Part shown: in pieces, positions 10,893 through 17,512 of the stretch
Layout of the letters: each line of letters begins with the position of its first letter
Numbering within the stretch: the first letter of the stretch is position 1
Source: an uncultured Desulfovibrio sp.
GTDB lineage: Bacteria > Desulfobacterota > Desulfovibrionia > Desulfovibrionales > Desulfovibrionaceae
Assembly: GCF_944324935.1 (NCBI RefSeq)
Contig: NZ_CALUYG010000029.1
Coordinates: 1 to 34,675, forward strand
Length of the DNA stretch: 34,675 bases
Reading direction: 5' to 3'
Notes under the pieces: generated by a model
The model's database searches: none
What the model saw: the letters and a program-made list of their open reading frames with translations, nothing else
Told to the model about the DNA's origin: nothing
Program-made: the position numbers and the translations under genes

Positions 10893-11312
10893 TTACTTTA
10901 TGACTTCCAGGAACTTGACGTCAATCTTGGTGGCCTCGAACATCTCCTTGTCCACCTCGCCGGCGATGCGCACGGTATTGGCCGGCGTCACGGTCTTGCC
11001 CCAGAAAAGCTCATGGTCGATGTCCACGATGATCTGGCCGGTGGCGTCGCGGAACATGTACTTGTCGTCGCTGCCGGCCAGCCGTTCCACGATGCTGCCG
11101 GTCAGCACCGCGGGCGACTCGTCCCAGGCCTTGAGCGCCTTGGCCACGGTATTGTTATCCGTCCCGCCGGTGGGCCCCTGGAAGCCGCCGTACGAGGCGG
11201 ACGGGCCCTGATAGCCCGGCGCGGCCTGGCCAGGGACTGCGCCGTCCGGCTGCGCGGCAAAGGCGGGGACGCTCAGCGAGAGCGTCAGCAGGAGAAGGGA
11301 GAAGATCTTCAT
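10893..11312 (-). CDS. Secreted BOF (OB-fold, YgiW/YdeI-type) protein 3
   Basis: 139 aa with a Sec signal peptide of about 20 residues ending AFA, a glycine/proline-rich linker (residues about 21-50) and a BOF domain containing DKYMFRDATGQIIVDID and TPANTVRIAGEVDKEM. The DNA from 10958-11080 is identical to 11406-11528 in copy 4 at 117 of 123 positions, whereas the signal peptides differ much more. That points to recent duplication or gene conversion of the core. It lies 34 bp upstream of BOF 2 and 28 bp downstream of BOF 4, so all are probably on one transcript. Confidence 0.85.
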   Translation of the reverse strand: MKIFSLLLLTLSLSVPAFAAQPDGAVPGQAAPGYQGPSASYGGFQGPTGGTDNNTVAKALKAWDESPAVLTGSIVERLAGSDDKYMFRDATGQIIVDIDHELFWGKTVTPANTVRIAGEVDKEMFEATKIDVKFLEVIK

Positions 11313-11340
11313 ACAGACAACCTCTTTTTTGATTTGGATT

Positions 11341-11724
11341 CTACTTCAAAACTTCAAGGAGCTTGACGTCGATCTTGGTGGGATCGAACATGTCCTTGTC
11401 CACATCGCCGGAGATGCGTACGGTGTTGGCCGGCGTCACGGTCTTGCCCCAGAAGAGCTCATGGTCGATGTCCACGACGATCTGACCGGTGGCGTCGCGG
11501 AACATGTACTTGTCGTCGCTGCCGGCCATGCGCTGCACGATATTGCCGGTCAGCACCACAGGAGCGTCGTCCCAGGCCTTGAGCGCCTTGGCGACGGTGG
11601 TGACCCCTGCCGAGGACGTCGGGCCCTGGAAGCCGCCATAGCCGCTGCTCGGCCCATCGTACGCGGCAAGGGCGGGAGAAGAAAGACCACAAACGAGCGC
11701 AAGAGCGGGAAGAAAACGACGCAT
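11341..11724 (-). CDS. Secreted BOF (OB-fold, YgiW/YdeI-type) protein 4, first gene of the operon
   Basis: 127 aa starting MRRFLPALALVCGLSSPALA, a clear signal peptide. A GYGGFQGP linker and the BOF core DKYMFRDATGQIVVDID follow. I preferred the ATG at 11724 to an in-frame start at 11769 because the signal peptide begins there and a GGAGG stands just upstream on the minus strand. It is the first gene of the minus-strand run. The 187 bp upstream hold the candidate OmpR-type promoter and an inverted repeat. The product should be periplasmic, and its abundance should follow the two-component system if the promoter reading is right. Confidence 0.84.
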   Translation of the reverse strand: MRRFLPALALVCGLSSPALAAYDGPSSGYGGFQGPTSSAGVTTVAKALKAWDDAPVVLTGNIVQRMAGSDDKYMFRDATGQIVVDIDHELFWGKTVTPANTVRISGDVDKDMFDPTKIDVKLLEVLK

Positions 11725-11775
11725 GATAAGCCTCCATGATGTGTTGTGGCGGTATCGCCTTGTGTTCATGCAGGC

Positions 11776-11816
11776 AAACTAGCGCCACCAGCGTCAGCAA
11801 GGCGTCAGGACGTCAA
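11776..11816 (-). promoter_or_regulatory. Candidate OmpR-type promoter of the BOF/efflux locus
   Basis: On the minus strand two exact CTGACGC repeats (11808-11802 and 11797-11791) are 11 bp apart, one helical turn. A third partial GACG half-site lies just upstream. A TAGTTT -10-like hexamer (11781-11776) follows the second repeat by 9 bp and no good -35 is present. This is the layout of class II promoters activated by OmpR/PhoB-family dimers. Direct repeats and spacing are seen; regulator identity is inferred. Confidence 0.45.
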
Positions 11817-11822
11817 AAAATA

Positions 11823-11845
11823 TTTTGTCTGGTAAAAAGACAAAA
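11823..11845. repeat. Inverted repeat in the BOF/zinc-ribbon intergenic region
   Basis: TTTTGTCT and AGACAAAA form a perfect 8-bp inverted repeat with a 7-base spacer. It lies between the BOF promoter (minus) and the zinc-ribbon gene (plus). It could be an operator for either side or a weak bidirectional terminator; I cannot decide. Confidence 0.45.
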
Positions 11846-11910
11846 AATTTCCGGCTCATCGGGGCATTTCCCGCTTGCCCCTCCCGCGCCCGGCTGATAC
11901 AGTCCCTCCC

Positions 11911-12141
11911 ATGAAAGAACTGGACCCCCATACCATACGCCCCTGCCTCGCCTGCGGCGGCGTCGACGTCCATCTGGAATCCATGCGCCCTCCGGGACGC
12001 CGGGACGATGTGTGGCGCGTCGTCTGCTCCTGCGGGCAGACCTCGCAGCAGTGGTCCGTCTCCCAGGGGGCGGCCATCCGCGCCTGGAACCGCAACCTCG
12101 GCAGCGAGCACTGTGACGGCGGTACGGCAAGCCGGCGCTGA
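11911..12141 (+). CDS. Lar-like zinc-ribbon protein
   Basis: 76-aa protein with the pattern RPCLACGG, then VWRVVCSCG and an AIRAWNR tail. This is the layout of Lar/restriction-alleviation-type zinc ribbons that are common in phage genomes. The four cysteines (CxxC and CxC) would bind one zinc. The ribosome-binding site is weak, so the start is uncertain; an upstream in-frame ATG lies at 11875, but the domain begins right after 11911. It faces the repressor gene convergently and probably marks the left part of the prophage. Lar proteins blunt type I restriction in some phages, but this one is recognised only at the zinc-ribbon level. Confidence 0.6.
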   Translation: MKELDPHTIRPCLACGGVDVHLESMRPPGRRDDVWRVVCSCGQTSQQWSVSQGAAIRAWNRNLGSEHCDGGTASRR

Positions 12142-12194
12142 CGGCATCCGCTTTCCATTTTTTGCGGGGCGCTTCCGACGGGGGGCGCCCTTCG

Positions 12195-12872
12195 TCATTC
12201 CAGCTCCCGGCCCACCCAGACGGCCCGCCCGATGATGTGCACAAGATCGCCCAGCTGGTCGCGCGTGTCCGCCTCAATGGGCGCGTAGGCCGGATTGACG
12301 CTGCTCAGGATCAGCTTGCCCGGCACGGCATTGACGATCTTCAGGTAGATCATGTCCTCCACGCTGACGGCGTAGATGCGCCCCGGCCGGGGTTCGCGCT
12401 GATCCTGGTCGATGAGCACCACATCATTATGGCAAATGTCCGGCTGCATGCTGTCGCCCGAGACCCGCAGCAGCACCATACGCGACGGATTGCCCTTGCG
12501 GCGGAGGAAGTCATGCCGGAAGGCATAATGCCGCAGCACCTCGCTCCCTGTTTCCAGACTGCCGCCGCCCGCCGACAGGCGCGCCTCCACGAGCGGCACC
12601 ATGACCAGATCCTCCTCCCTCTCCGACGGGCGGTCGGGGTCGCCGCGCCCGGCCAGCAGCCAGTCCAGCGAACAGCGCAGCACGCCGGCCAGCCGCACGG
12701 CGAATTCCCCCTTGGGGAGCTGCCCGTTTTCGTACTGCTGAATGGTCGTCAGGCTCACCCCGATGCGGGCGGCCAGCTCCTGCTTGTGCAGCCCCTGTTC
12801 CTGCCGCCGGCGCCGCAGCCTTCCGGCAAACGTGGTCCCCAGTCCCGGCGGCGTGCCGCATGTCATCGTCAT
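12195..12872 (-). CDS. CI/LexA-type prophage repressor (XRE HTH + S24 peptidase)
   Basis: 225 aa. The N-terminal Cro/CI helix-turn-helix spans about 15-72 (KQELAARIGVSLTTIQQYE). The S24 domain covers about 90-220, with the cleavage dipeptide Ala101-Gly102 (ARLSAGGGS), nucleophile Ser141 (VSGDSM) and general base Lys178 (MIYLKIV). All residues for RecA-stimulated self-cleavage are present, so SOS induction is plausible. A strong AGGAGG precedes the ATG at 12872; a second ATG two codons later is possible. It diverges from the phage genes across an AT-rich intergenic region with an inverted repeat, the classic repressor/operator layout. Its C-terminal domain resembles that of the separate repressor at 31686-32375. 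Confidence 0.93.
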   Translation of the reverse strand: MTMTCGTPPGLGTTFAGRLRRRRQEQGLHKQELAARIGVSLTTIQQYENGQLPKGEFAVRLAGVLRCSLDWLLAGRGDPDRPSEREEDLVMVPLVEARLSAGGGSLETGSEVLRHYAFRHDFLRRKGNPSRMVLLRVSGDSMQPDICHNDVVLIDQDQREPRPGRIYAVSVEDMIYLKIVNAVPGKLILSSVNPAYAPIEADTRDQLGDLVHIIGRAVWVGRELE

Positions 12873-12918
12873 ATCCCCTCCTTTGCCTGAAAAAACGACA
12901 AATTATTTCAATTATAAA

Positions 12919-12952
12919 GGAAAAGTTATAAATTTTTCTTTTGAACTTTTCC
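12919..12952. promoter_or_regulatory. Candidate repressor operator
   Basis: GGAAAAGTT (12919-12927) and AACTTTTCC (12944-12952) form a perfect 9-bp inverted repeat, centres 25 bp apart, in the AT-rich region between the repressor and the rightward phage genes. It overlaps the best rightward -35 and lies just upstream of a minus-strand TATAAT (12916-12911) facing the repressor gene. That position would allow autoregulation and silencing of the phage genes; binding is inferred. Confidence 0.5.
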
Positions 12953-12967
12953 AAAAAAACATATAAA
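12941..12967 (+). promoter_or_regulatory. Candidate rightward early promoter
   Basis: TTGAAC (12941-12946) and TATAAA (12962-12967) with a 15-bp spacer, slightly shorter than ideal, inside the only AT-rich stretch ahead of the Mor-like gene. The right arm of the inverted repeat at 12944-12952 overlaps the -35. About 160 bp of untranslated DNA follow before the first phage gene; I see nothing coding between 12970 and 13126. Confidence 0.4.
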
Positions 12968-13126
12968 CAGATACCTGTTGTTCGAAAATGCTAGCCAAGA
13001 AAACCGTATAGCGCAAGGCCCGTCCGCCCCTGGCGTGAGCACGCCCCCCCGATGGCGGGAAAACGCCGCATGGCAACAGGAAAACTTTACAACCGACCCG
13101 CTTTTCGGGTCCTTCCGGGAGGAATC

Positions 13127-13345
13127 ATGCACCAGCTGCCCTACCATCTCGAAACCGTCAGCGATGTTCTTGATGCGCTGGCCCGTGACAATGCCAGCGA
13201 ACGCCCTCTGCTGGCTCTGGCCGCCTGCCATCTGCGCCTGCTGGCCAGCCTGGCCGTGTCCGGCGGTCCGCTGCCGCAGTCCCCGGCCCGTGCCGCCGCC
13301 GTGACGGTCCGAGCCGTGCGGGAGGCCGGCCATGTCGTGCAGTAG
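13127..13345 (+). CDS. Small phage protein of unknown function
   Basis: 72 aa, starting MHQLPYHLETVSDVLDALAR after a good GGGAGGA ribosome-binding site. I do not recognise a family. The sequence is mostly helical (about residues 8-45), with alanine and leucine repeats and no cysteines or membrane segment. It is the only gene between the repressor region and the Mor-like activator and overlaps the latter by 14 bp. Position suggests a small regulatory or accessory protein such as a Ner/Cro substitute, but no helix-turn-helix is evident. Confidence 0.6.
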   Translation: MHQLPYHLETVSDVLDALARDNASERPLLALAACHLRLLASLAVSGGPLPQSPARAAAVTVRAVREAGHVVQ

Positions 13346-14039
13346 TCCCGCTCTTTCCAGCCGCCCGCCGCAGAGCCAAGCGCGCCCGGAGGCCCCCCGT
13401 CCACCGCTGGGGACGGGCAGACCGTCCCTGGCGCACGGCACAGGCGTCCGCCACCGGGAACGCCCTGTGGCGGCGACCGCCGCCGTACGTCCGCCCGAGC
13501 GCCTCGCCGCCGCGCAGCCCGTCGCGGCCCTCCTGCCCCCGCCGTTTGCCGATACCGCCGCAACGGACGTCTGGCAGGCGCTGCGACGGCATCTCAGCCC
13601 CAATGCCCGGCTCATCCTGCGCGTGCTGAACGAGGACGGCACGGCCTTCACCCGGCTGCTGCGCCATTACGGCGGCCAGGCCCTGCGCATCCCCCGCCGC
13701 CCGCCGCCGGCGGACCATGCCTTGCGGCGGACGCTGGGCACGGACAGTCTGCGCCGCCTGATGGAGACTTTCGGCGGAACGGTCATCTATGTGCCGCGCT
13801 GCCGCCACCTGCTGGCCGCCGTGCAGCGCATCCGTCTTGTGCGGCAGTTCAGCCGCCATACCGCCTGCGGGACCTCCGGCTGCGCCGCCGTGCGGCATCT
13901 GGCCCGACAGGAAGGCCTCAGCGAACGGCGCATCTGGCAGATACTCAAGACCGCCGATGCCCTGCCCGAGGCCGCCGCCGCCCTTCCCGATCTGTTTGCC
14001 GGGGAGGACAGGCCGGCCGGAGCGGAACTGCCCGCCTGA
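13332..14039 (+). CDS. Mor-like transcription activator (Mu middle/late regulator family)
   Basis: 235 aa. Residues 1-75 are low-complexity Pro/Arg/Ala. The C-terminal part matches the Mor/C family: a helical dimerisation segment with SLRRLMETFGGTVIYVPR (139-156), then RQFSR and a helix-turn-helix AAVRHLARQEGLSERRIWQI (185-204). In Mu, Mor is an early protein that activates the middle promoter. An upstream segment, AFTRLLRHYGGQALRIPRRP (105-124), repeats the GG-x-x-IYVPR theme, which suggests a duplicated dimerisation unit. It is the last gene before a 385-bp gap containing a duplicated hairpin repeat, after which the lysis and structural genes begin. Activation of those genes is inferred. 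The start has a GGAGG and overlaps the previous gene. Confidence 0.75.
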   Translation: MSCSSPALSSRPPQSQARPEAPRPPLGTGRPSLAHGTGVRHRERPVAATAAVRPPERLAAAQPVAALLPPPFADTAATDVWQALRRHLSPNARLILRVLNEDGTAFTRLLRHYGGQALRIPRRPPPADHALRRTLGTDSLRRLMETFGGTVIYVPRCRHLLAAVQRIRLVRQFSRHTACGTSGCAAVRHLARQEGLSERRIWQILKTADALPEAAAALPDLFAGEDRPAGAELPA

Positions 14040-14082
14040 GCGCGTCCGCACGGCACGCCTGATCCCCTGCCTGACAAAACCT

Positions 14083-14121
14083 GCGGGGAAAGCCGGCCCC
14101 CGACGGCGCAGGCTTCCCCGC
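14083..14121 (+). terminator. Hairpin after the Mor-like gene
   Basis: GCGGGGAAAGCC (14083-14094) pairs with GGCTTCCCCGC (14111-14121) with one bulged base and a 16-base loop, 44 bp after the stop codon. There is no U-tract, so it may be a weak or factor-dependent terminator or an RNA-stability hairpin. Confidence 0.35.
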
Positions 14122-14149
14122 GCCCCACGCCGGCTCCGCCACATCCGCT

Positions 14150-14238
14150 CCCTGCCCCCTGCCCGCTCCGGCGGGCATTATTTTGCATGTTCTGCTTGCG
14201 GCCTTGTATACCCTGCCCCCTGCCCGCTCCGGCGGGCA
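14150..14238 (+). repeat. Duplicated 28-bp repeat with internal palindrome, possible late control region
   Basis: An identical 28-bp sequence occurs at 14150-14177 and 14211-14238, starts 61 bp apart. Each copy ends in the palindrome TGCCCGCTCCGGCGGGCA (7-bp stem, 4-base loop). The DNA between the copies is the only AT-richer stretch of the gap and has TTGCAT (from 14184) with a TATACC/GTATAC hexamer about 17-18 bp downstream. It could be the promoter of the lysis/morphogenesis operon flanked by activator sites. The rest of the gap 14040-14424 shows nothing coding. Confidence 0.5.
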
Positions 14239-14424
14239 GTTTGCCGCCGGCGGCATGCCCGGCCGCCATCTCTTCATCCCCCGTGTTTTCCCGGCGTCCG
14301 CAAAACCGCGCTCCGCCACGCCCGGACGCTACAGAAGTCTTTCAGTCTTACGCCGGACGCCCTTTCGGGCATGGTGCACCTGTCCGCGGGGCTCACCCCG
14401 CCAACGTCAACCAGGAGCGCAGCC

Positions 14425-15105
14425 ATGCCCACAGCCTTTGAACGAGCCCATGCCTTTACCGCCCGCTGGGAGGGCGGCCTTGTGGACCATCCCGATGATC
14501 CGGGCGGCATCACCAACCACGGCGTTTCCTTCCGCTGGGTGAAGGATCTGGCCGAGGAGGCCCGCCGCCGCTGCCTGGGAGAAGGCCGCCACTGCGAGAA
14601 CTGCTCGCGGCAGGGCGGTCCCCGCTGCGAGATGCGGGCGCTTGATATGGATACGGACGGCGACGTGGACGCCGACGATATCCGCGCCTGCACGAAGGAG
14701 CAGGCCGCCGCGCTCTTCCGGCGGCATTTCTGGGACAAACTCGCCTGTGATGCCCTGCCCCTGCCGCTGGCCGTCACCCTGTACGACGGAGCCGTGAACA
14801 TGGGCCCGGCCAGAGCCGTACGCCAGCTGCAAGCCGCGCTCAATCTGGTGGGCGAAAACCGCCTCGACATCTTTGAGCCGCTGGACGAGGACGGCATCCT
14901 GGGGCCCAGGACCCGCGAAATGGCCCAGGCCATCGCCCGCATCGACGCCGATTTCTATACGGCCCGCCAGAGCCTGCGCCAGCGCGACGCCTTTTACCGG
15001 CAGCTGGCGGCCCGCCGGCCGTCCATGCAGGCCTTTCTGAACGGCTGGCGCAACCGGGTGAAAGCGCTCGGCGAGTATCTGGCCGAACTGGAGCGGGAGG
15101 TCTAG
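14425..15105 (+). CDS. Phage endolysin, glycoside hydrolase 108 family
   Basis: 226-aa muramidase-type endolysin. RWEGGLVDHPDDPGGITNHG (15-34) holds catalytic Glu16 of the GH108 family, and the C-terminal part (about 115-200, including YDGAVNMGPARAVRQLQ) matches the peptidoglycan-binding/helical region usual in these enzymes. Unusual is an insert at about 50-88 with four cysteines (50, 57, 60, 68) followed by an EF-hand-like loop D74-M-D-T-D-G-D-V-D-A-D-D85. That suggests a metal-stabilised insertion. No signal peptide is visible, so release depends on the holin encoded next. The start at 14425 follows AGGAGC; longer in-frame starts lie far upstream in non-coding DNA. Confidence 0.9.
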   Translation: MPTAFERAHAFTARWEGGLVDHPDDPGGITNHGVSFRWVKDLAEEARRRCLGEGRHCENCSRQGGPRCEMRALDMDTDGDVDADDIRACTKEQAAALFRRHFWDKLACDALPLPLAVTLYDGAVNMGPARAVRQLQAALNLVGENRLDIFEPLDEDGILGPRTREMAQAIARIDADFYTARQSLRQRDAFYRQLAARRPSMQAFLNGWRNRVKALGEYLAELEREV

Positions 15106-15107
15106 CC

Positions 15108-15419
15108 ATGTGGAGCGTACTGGCCGGACTGGCCGCCGGACTGGGTAAGGGCCTGCGCGGCCTGCTGGGCGACGACGCCAAACGCGCCGAGGCCCAGAGC
15201 CGTCTCAACGAGCGCGAGGTGGAAGGCGCGCCCCCCAGCCGCCTGCGTCTCTGGCGCTCCTTCCTCGGCTGGGTGCTGAGCCTGCTTTTCGTCTGGGAAG
15301 TGGCGGGCCGGCTCGTGCTCGTGCCGCTGCTGGCCCCGCAATGGGGCGCGCAGCTTCCTCCGTCCACCCTTGACCAGATTATGAGCCTGCTGCTCGGCAT
15401 GCTCGGTCTGGGCTTCTGA
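15108..15419 (+). CDS. Phage holin, 3-TM type
   Basis: 103 aa. It has an amphipathic or weak first hydrophobic segment (MWSVLAGLAAGLGKGLRGLL), a charged stretch (about 22-45), a strong membrane segment starting LRLWRSFLGWVLSLLFVWEV and a hydrophobic C-terminus (SLLLGMLGLGF). It resembles the family described as 3-TM holins, which includes the Rhodobacter gene-transfer-agent holin. It lies 2 bp after the endolysin stop, a normal lysis cassette. It would open the inner membrane to let the signal-less endolysin reach peptidoglycan. Confidence 0.72.
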   Translation: MWSVLAGLAAGLGKGLRGLLGDDAKRAEAQSRLNEREVEGAPPSRLRLWRSFLGWVLSLLFVWEVAGRLVLVPLLAPQWGAQLPPSTLDQIMSLLLGMLGLGF

Positions 15420-15436
15420 CCCGTGAGGATCTTTTC

Positions 15437-15817
15437 ATGGAAAGCATACTGCATTCCTCGGCGGCCTCGCTGTTCATCCTCGCCGTTCAGGCCGCCGTCG
15501 TCTGGATCTTCTGGAGCCTGCGCCGGGCCTTCGTGCGGCAGAAGGAATTCCAGGAACAGCTCCAGCGCCAGAGCCGTTACGAGAACGCCGTCAGCCGCCG
15601 CCTGCTCACCCTGGAACAACAGGTGCGGCAGGTCCCCGGCGAAAAGCGCCTGAACCAGCTCCACAGCGAACTGGCCGGCCTGCGCGGAGACATCATGGCC
15701 CTCAATGCCCGCATCACCGGGCTGGATCAGCTGCTGAGCCGGCTGGAGCGCAGTCTGGAACGGCAGGAGGAGCGATTGCGGCCGCTCCCGGCCCGCCATG
15801 CCGGGGAGAGCATCTGA
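15437..15817 (+). CDS. DUF2730-like membrane-anchored coiled-coil phage protein
   Basis: 126 aa. Residues about 8-30 form one transmembrane helix (LFILAVQAAVVWIFWSL); a long coiled coil follows to about residue 118, with LNQLHSELAGLRGDIMALNA near 73-92. The pattern fits the DUF2730 family found next to lysis genes in Mu-like phages. Function is unknown; a spanin-like or lysis-associated role is a guess from position. Its stop and the next start overlap by one base. Confidence 0.7.
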   Translation: MESILHSSAASLFILAVQAAVVWIFWSLRRAFVRQKEFQEQLQRQSRYENAVSRRLLTLEQQVRQVPGEKRLNQLHSELAGLRGDIMALNARITGLDQLLSRLERSLERQEERLRPLPARHAGESI

Positions 15818-16122
15818 TGGCCGCCGTCAGACGAAACAGCGCCGCCCCCGCGGCCGGACGCAAACGGCCGGATGCCGTGGTCCGCAGCCTGGAACGCCGC
15901 CTGCTCACCCTGACCAGCGGGCTGGACAGCGCCGACGTGGCGGAAAAGGGCATCGACGTGGTGAAGGAGATCCGCGAACTGCACGCCCTCTTGCGCTCCC
16001 TGCACGAGAACACGGACGACGCGGCCCCTCCGCCCCCGCTGGAGGTGCGCTGGCTGGAGCAGCCGCCCCCGGATACCGCCCCCGCGCCCACCGCCGGCCC
16101 AGCCGCGTCGCTCAAGACCTGA
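15817..16122 (+). CDS. Small phage protein, possible terminase small subunit
   Basis: 101 aa with a basic N-terminus (RRNSAAPAAGRKRPDAVVRS), a helical middle (VVKEIRELHALLRSLHE) and a proline/alanine-rich tail. I see no recognisable domain. Its place directly before the large terminase suggests a small-subunit or DNA-recognition role, but the sequence alone does not prove this. The start overlaps the previous stop by one base. Confidence 0.6.
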   Translation: MAAVRRNSAAPAAGRKRPDAVVRSLERRLLTLTSGLDSADVAEKGIDVVKEIRELHALLRSLHENTDDAAPPPPLEVRWLEQPPPDTAPAPTAGPAASLKT

Positions 16123-16167
16123 TCGCCGCCATTGCCCCGACCTCTTAACCTCAGCCCGGAAAAGCGC

Positions 16168-17511
16168 ATGTCCCACGTCATCCCCTACTGTCCGCGCCCG
16201 TTGCAATGGCAGTTCCACAGCCGGCGTACCCGCTTCTGCGTGCTGCTCTGCCATCGCCAATTCGGCAAGACCGTGGCCGCCGTCAACGATCTGCTGCGGG
16301 CGGCCCTGCGTTCCGGCAAGAGCGACTGGCGCGCGGCCTATGCCGCGCCCTTCCTGGGGCAGGCCAAGGCCGTGGCCTGGGATTACCTCCGCCGTTTCGC
16401 CGGAGCCGTGCCGGGCACGCGCTTCCATGAAAGCGAACTGCGCTGCGATCTGCCCACCGGCGCACGCATCCGTTTATACGGGCTGGACAATCCGCACGCC
16501 CTGCGCGGCCTCTACCTTGACGACATCGTGCTGGACGAACCGGCGGACATGCCCCGCAGCGTCTGGTCGCAGGTCATCCGGCCCATGCTGGCCGACCGGC
16601 AGGGACGCGCGCTCTTCTGCGGGACCCCGCACGGGACGGACAACCTGCTGCACGATGTCTGGGAGCAGGCCGGACGGGAAGGCGCGGCCGGCGGCTGGAG
16701 CCGCTTCCGCTTCCCGGCCTCGCGGACGGGCTATCTGCCCGCCGCCGAACTGGCGGCCGCCCGCCGCAGCATGGACGAGGCCGAATACCGGCAGGAATTC
16801 GAATGCTCCTTCGCGGCGGCCGTGCGCGGAGCCTATTATGCGCCCCTGCTGGAACAGGCCGAGCGCGAGGGTCGCCTTGGCGACGTGCCCCATGCGCCGG
16901 AACTGCCCGTGCACACGGCCTGGGACCTCGGCATGGATGACGCCACGGCCATCTGGTTCTTTCAGGTGGAGCCGGGGGGCGTCTGGCGGGTGCTGGATTA
17001 TTACGAGGCCAGCGGCGAGGGGCTGGCCCATTATGCCCATGTGCTGGAGAGCAAGTCCCGGCCTGCCGGACAAACGGACGCGACGGCGGACGGACAGGAC
17101 GCCGCCCTCCGCGGGCGCGGCTTCCGCTACGGCCTGCACATCGCTCCCCACGACATCCGCGTGCGCGAGCTGGGCACGGGCAAGAGCCGTCTGGAGTCCG
17201 CCGCCGCCCTGGGCATCCGCTTCGTCACGGCCCCGGCCCTGCCCGTGGCCGACGGCATCGACGCCGTGCGCCGCCTGCTGGGGCGCTGCCGCTTCGACAG
17301 CACCCGTTGCGCCACGGGACTGCGGGCCCTGCGCGCCTACCGCCGCCGCTGGAACGCCCGGCAGGAGCAGGCCGGTCCCGGCCCCCTGCACGACTGGACG
17401 AGCCACGCCGCCGATGCCCTGCGCTACGCGGCCGTGGGCTGGAGGACGGAAACCGATCTTTCCGCCGGGCCCCGCCGGGCCCGTACCCACTACGACATCT
17501 TCGGAGACTAA
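16168..17511 (+). CDS. Phage terminase large subunit
   Basis: 447-aa DNA-packaging motor. The ATPase domain has Walker A CHRQFGKT (28-35) and Walker B IVLDEP with Asp123/Glu124, plus the coupling segment ALFCGTPHGTDNLLHDVW. The RNase H-like nuclease domain has Asp253 (AWDLGMDD), Asp329 (APHDIR) and Asp416 (SHAADALRYA). All catalytic residues appear intact, so packaging should work. I chose the ATG at 16168 over 16132 because a GGAAAAG site precedes it and the domain starts there. It ends 1 bp before the next gene. Confidence 0.92.
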   Translation: MSHVIPYCPRPLQWQFHSRRTRFCVLLCHRQFGKTVAAVNDLLRAALRSGKSDWRAAYAAPFLGQAKAVAWDYLRRFAGAVPGTRFHESELRCDLPTGARIRLYGLDNPHALRGLYLDDIVLDEPADMPRSVWSQVIRPMLADRQGRALFCGTPHGTDNLLHDVWEQAGREGAAGGWSRFRFPASRTGYLPAAELAAARRSMDEAEYRQEFECSFAAAVRGAYYAPLLEQAEREGRLGDVPHAPELPVHTAWDLGMDDATAIWFFQVEPGGVWRVLDYYEASGEGLAHYAHVLESKSRPAGQTDATADGQDAALRGRGFRYGLHIAPHDIRVRELGTGKSRLESAAALGIRFVTAPALPVADGIDAVRRLLGRCRFDSTRCATGLRALRAYRRRWNARQEQAGPGPLHDWTSHAADALRYAAVGWRTETDLSAGPRRARTHYDIFGD

Positions 17512-17512
17512 T

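Noticed and set aside
12978..13304. Open frame between the repressor and the first phage gene
   Set aside because: It starts with TTG without a ribosome-binding site and overlaps the better supported gene at 13127-13345 in another frame.
14150..14238. CRISPR-like interpretation of the duplicated 28-bp repeat
   Set aside because: Only two copies with one 33-bp gap and no cas genes nearby.
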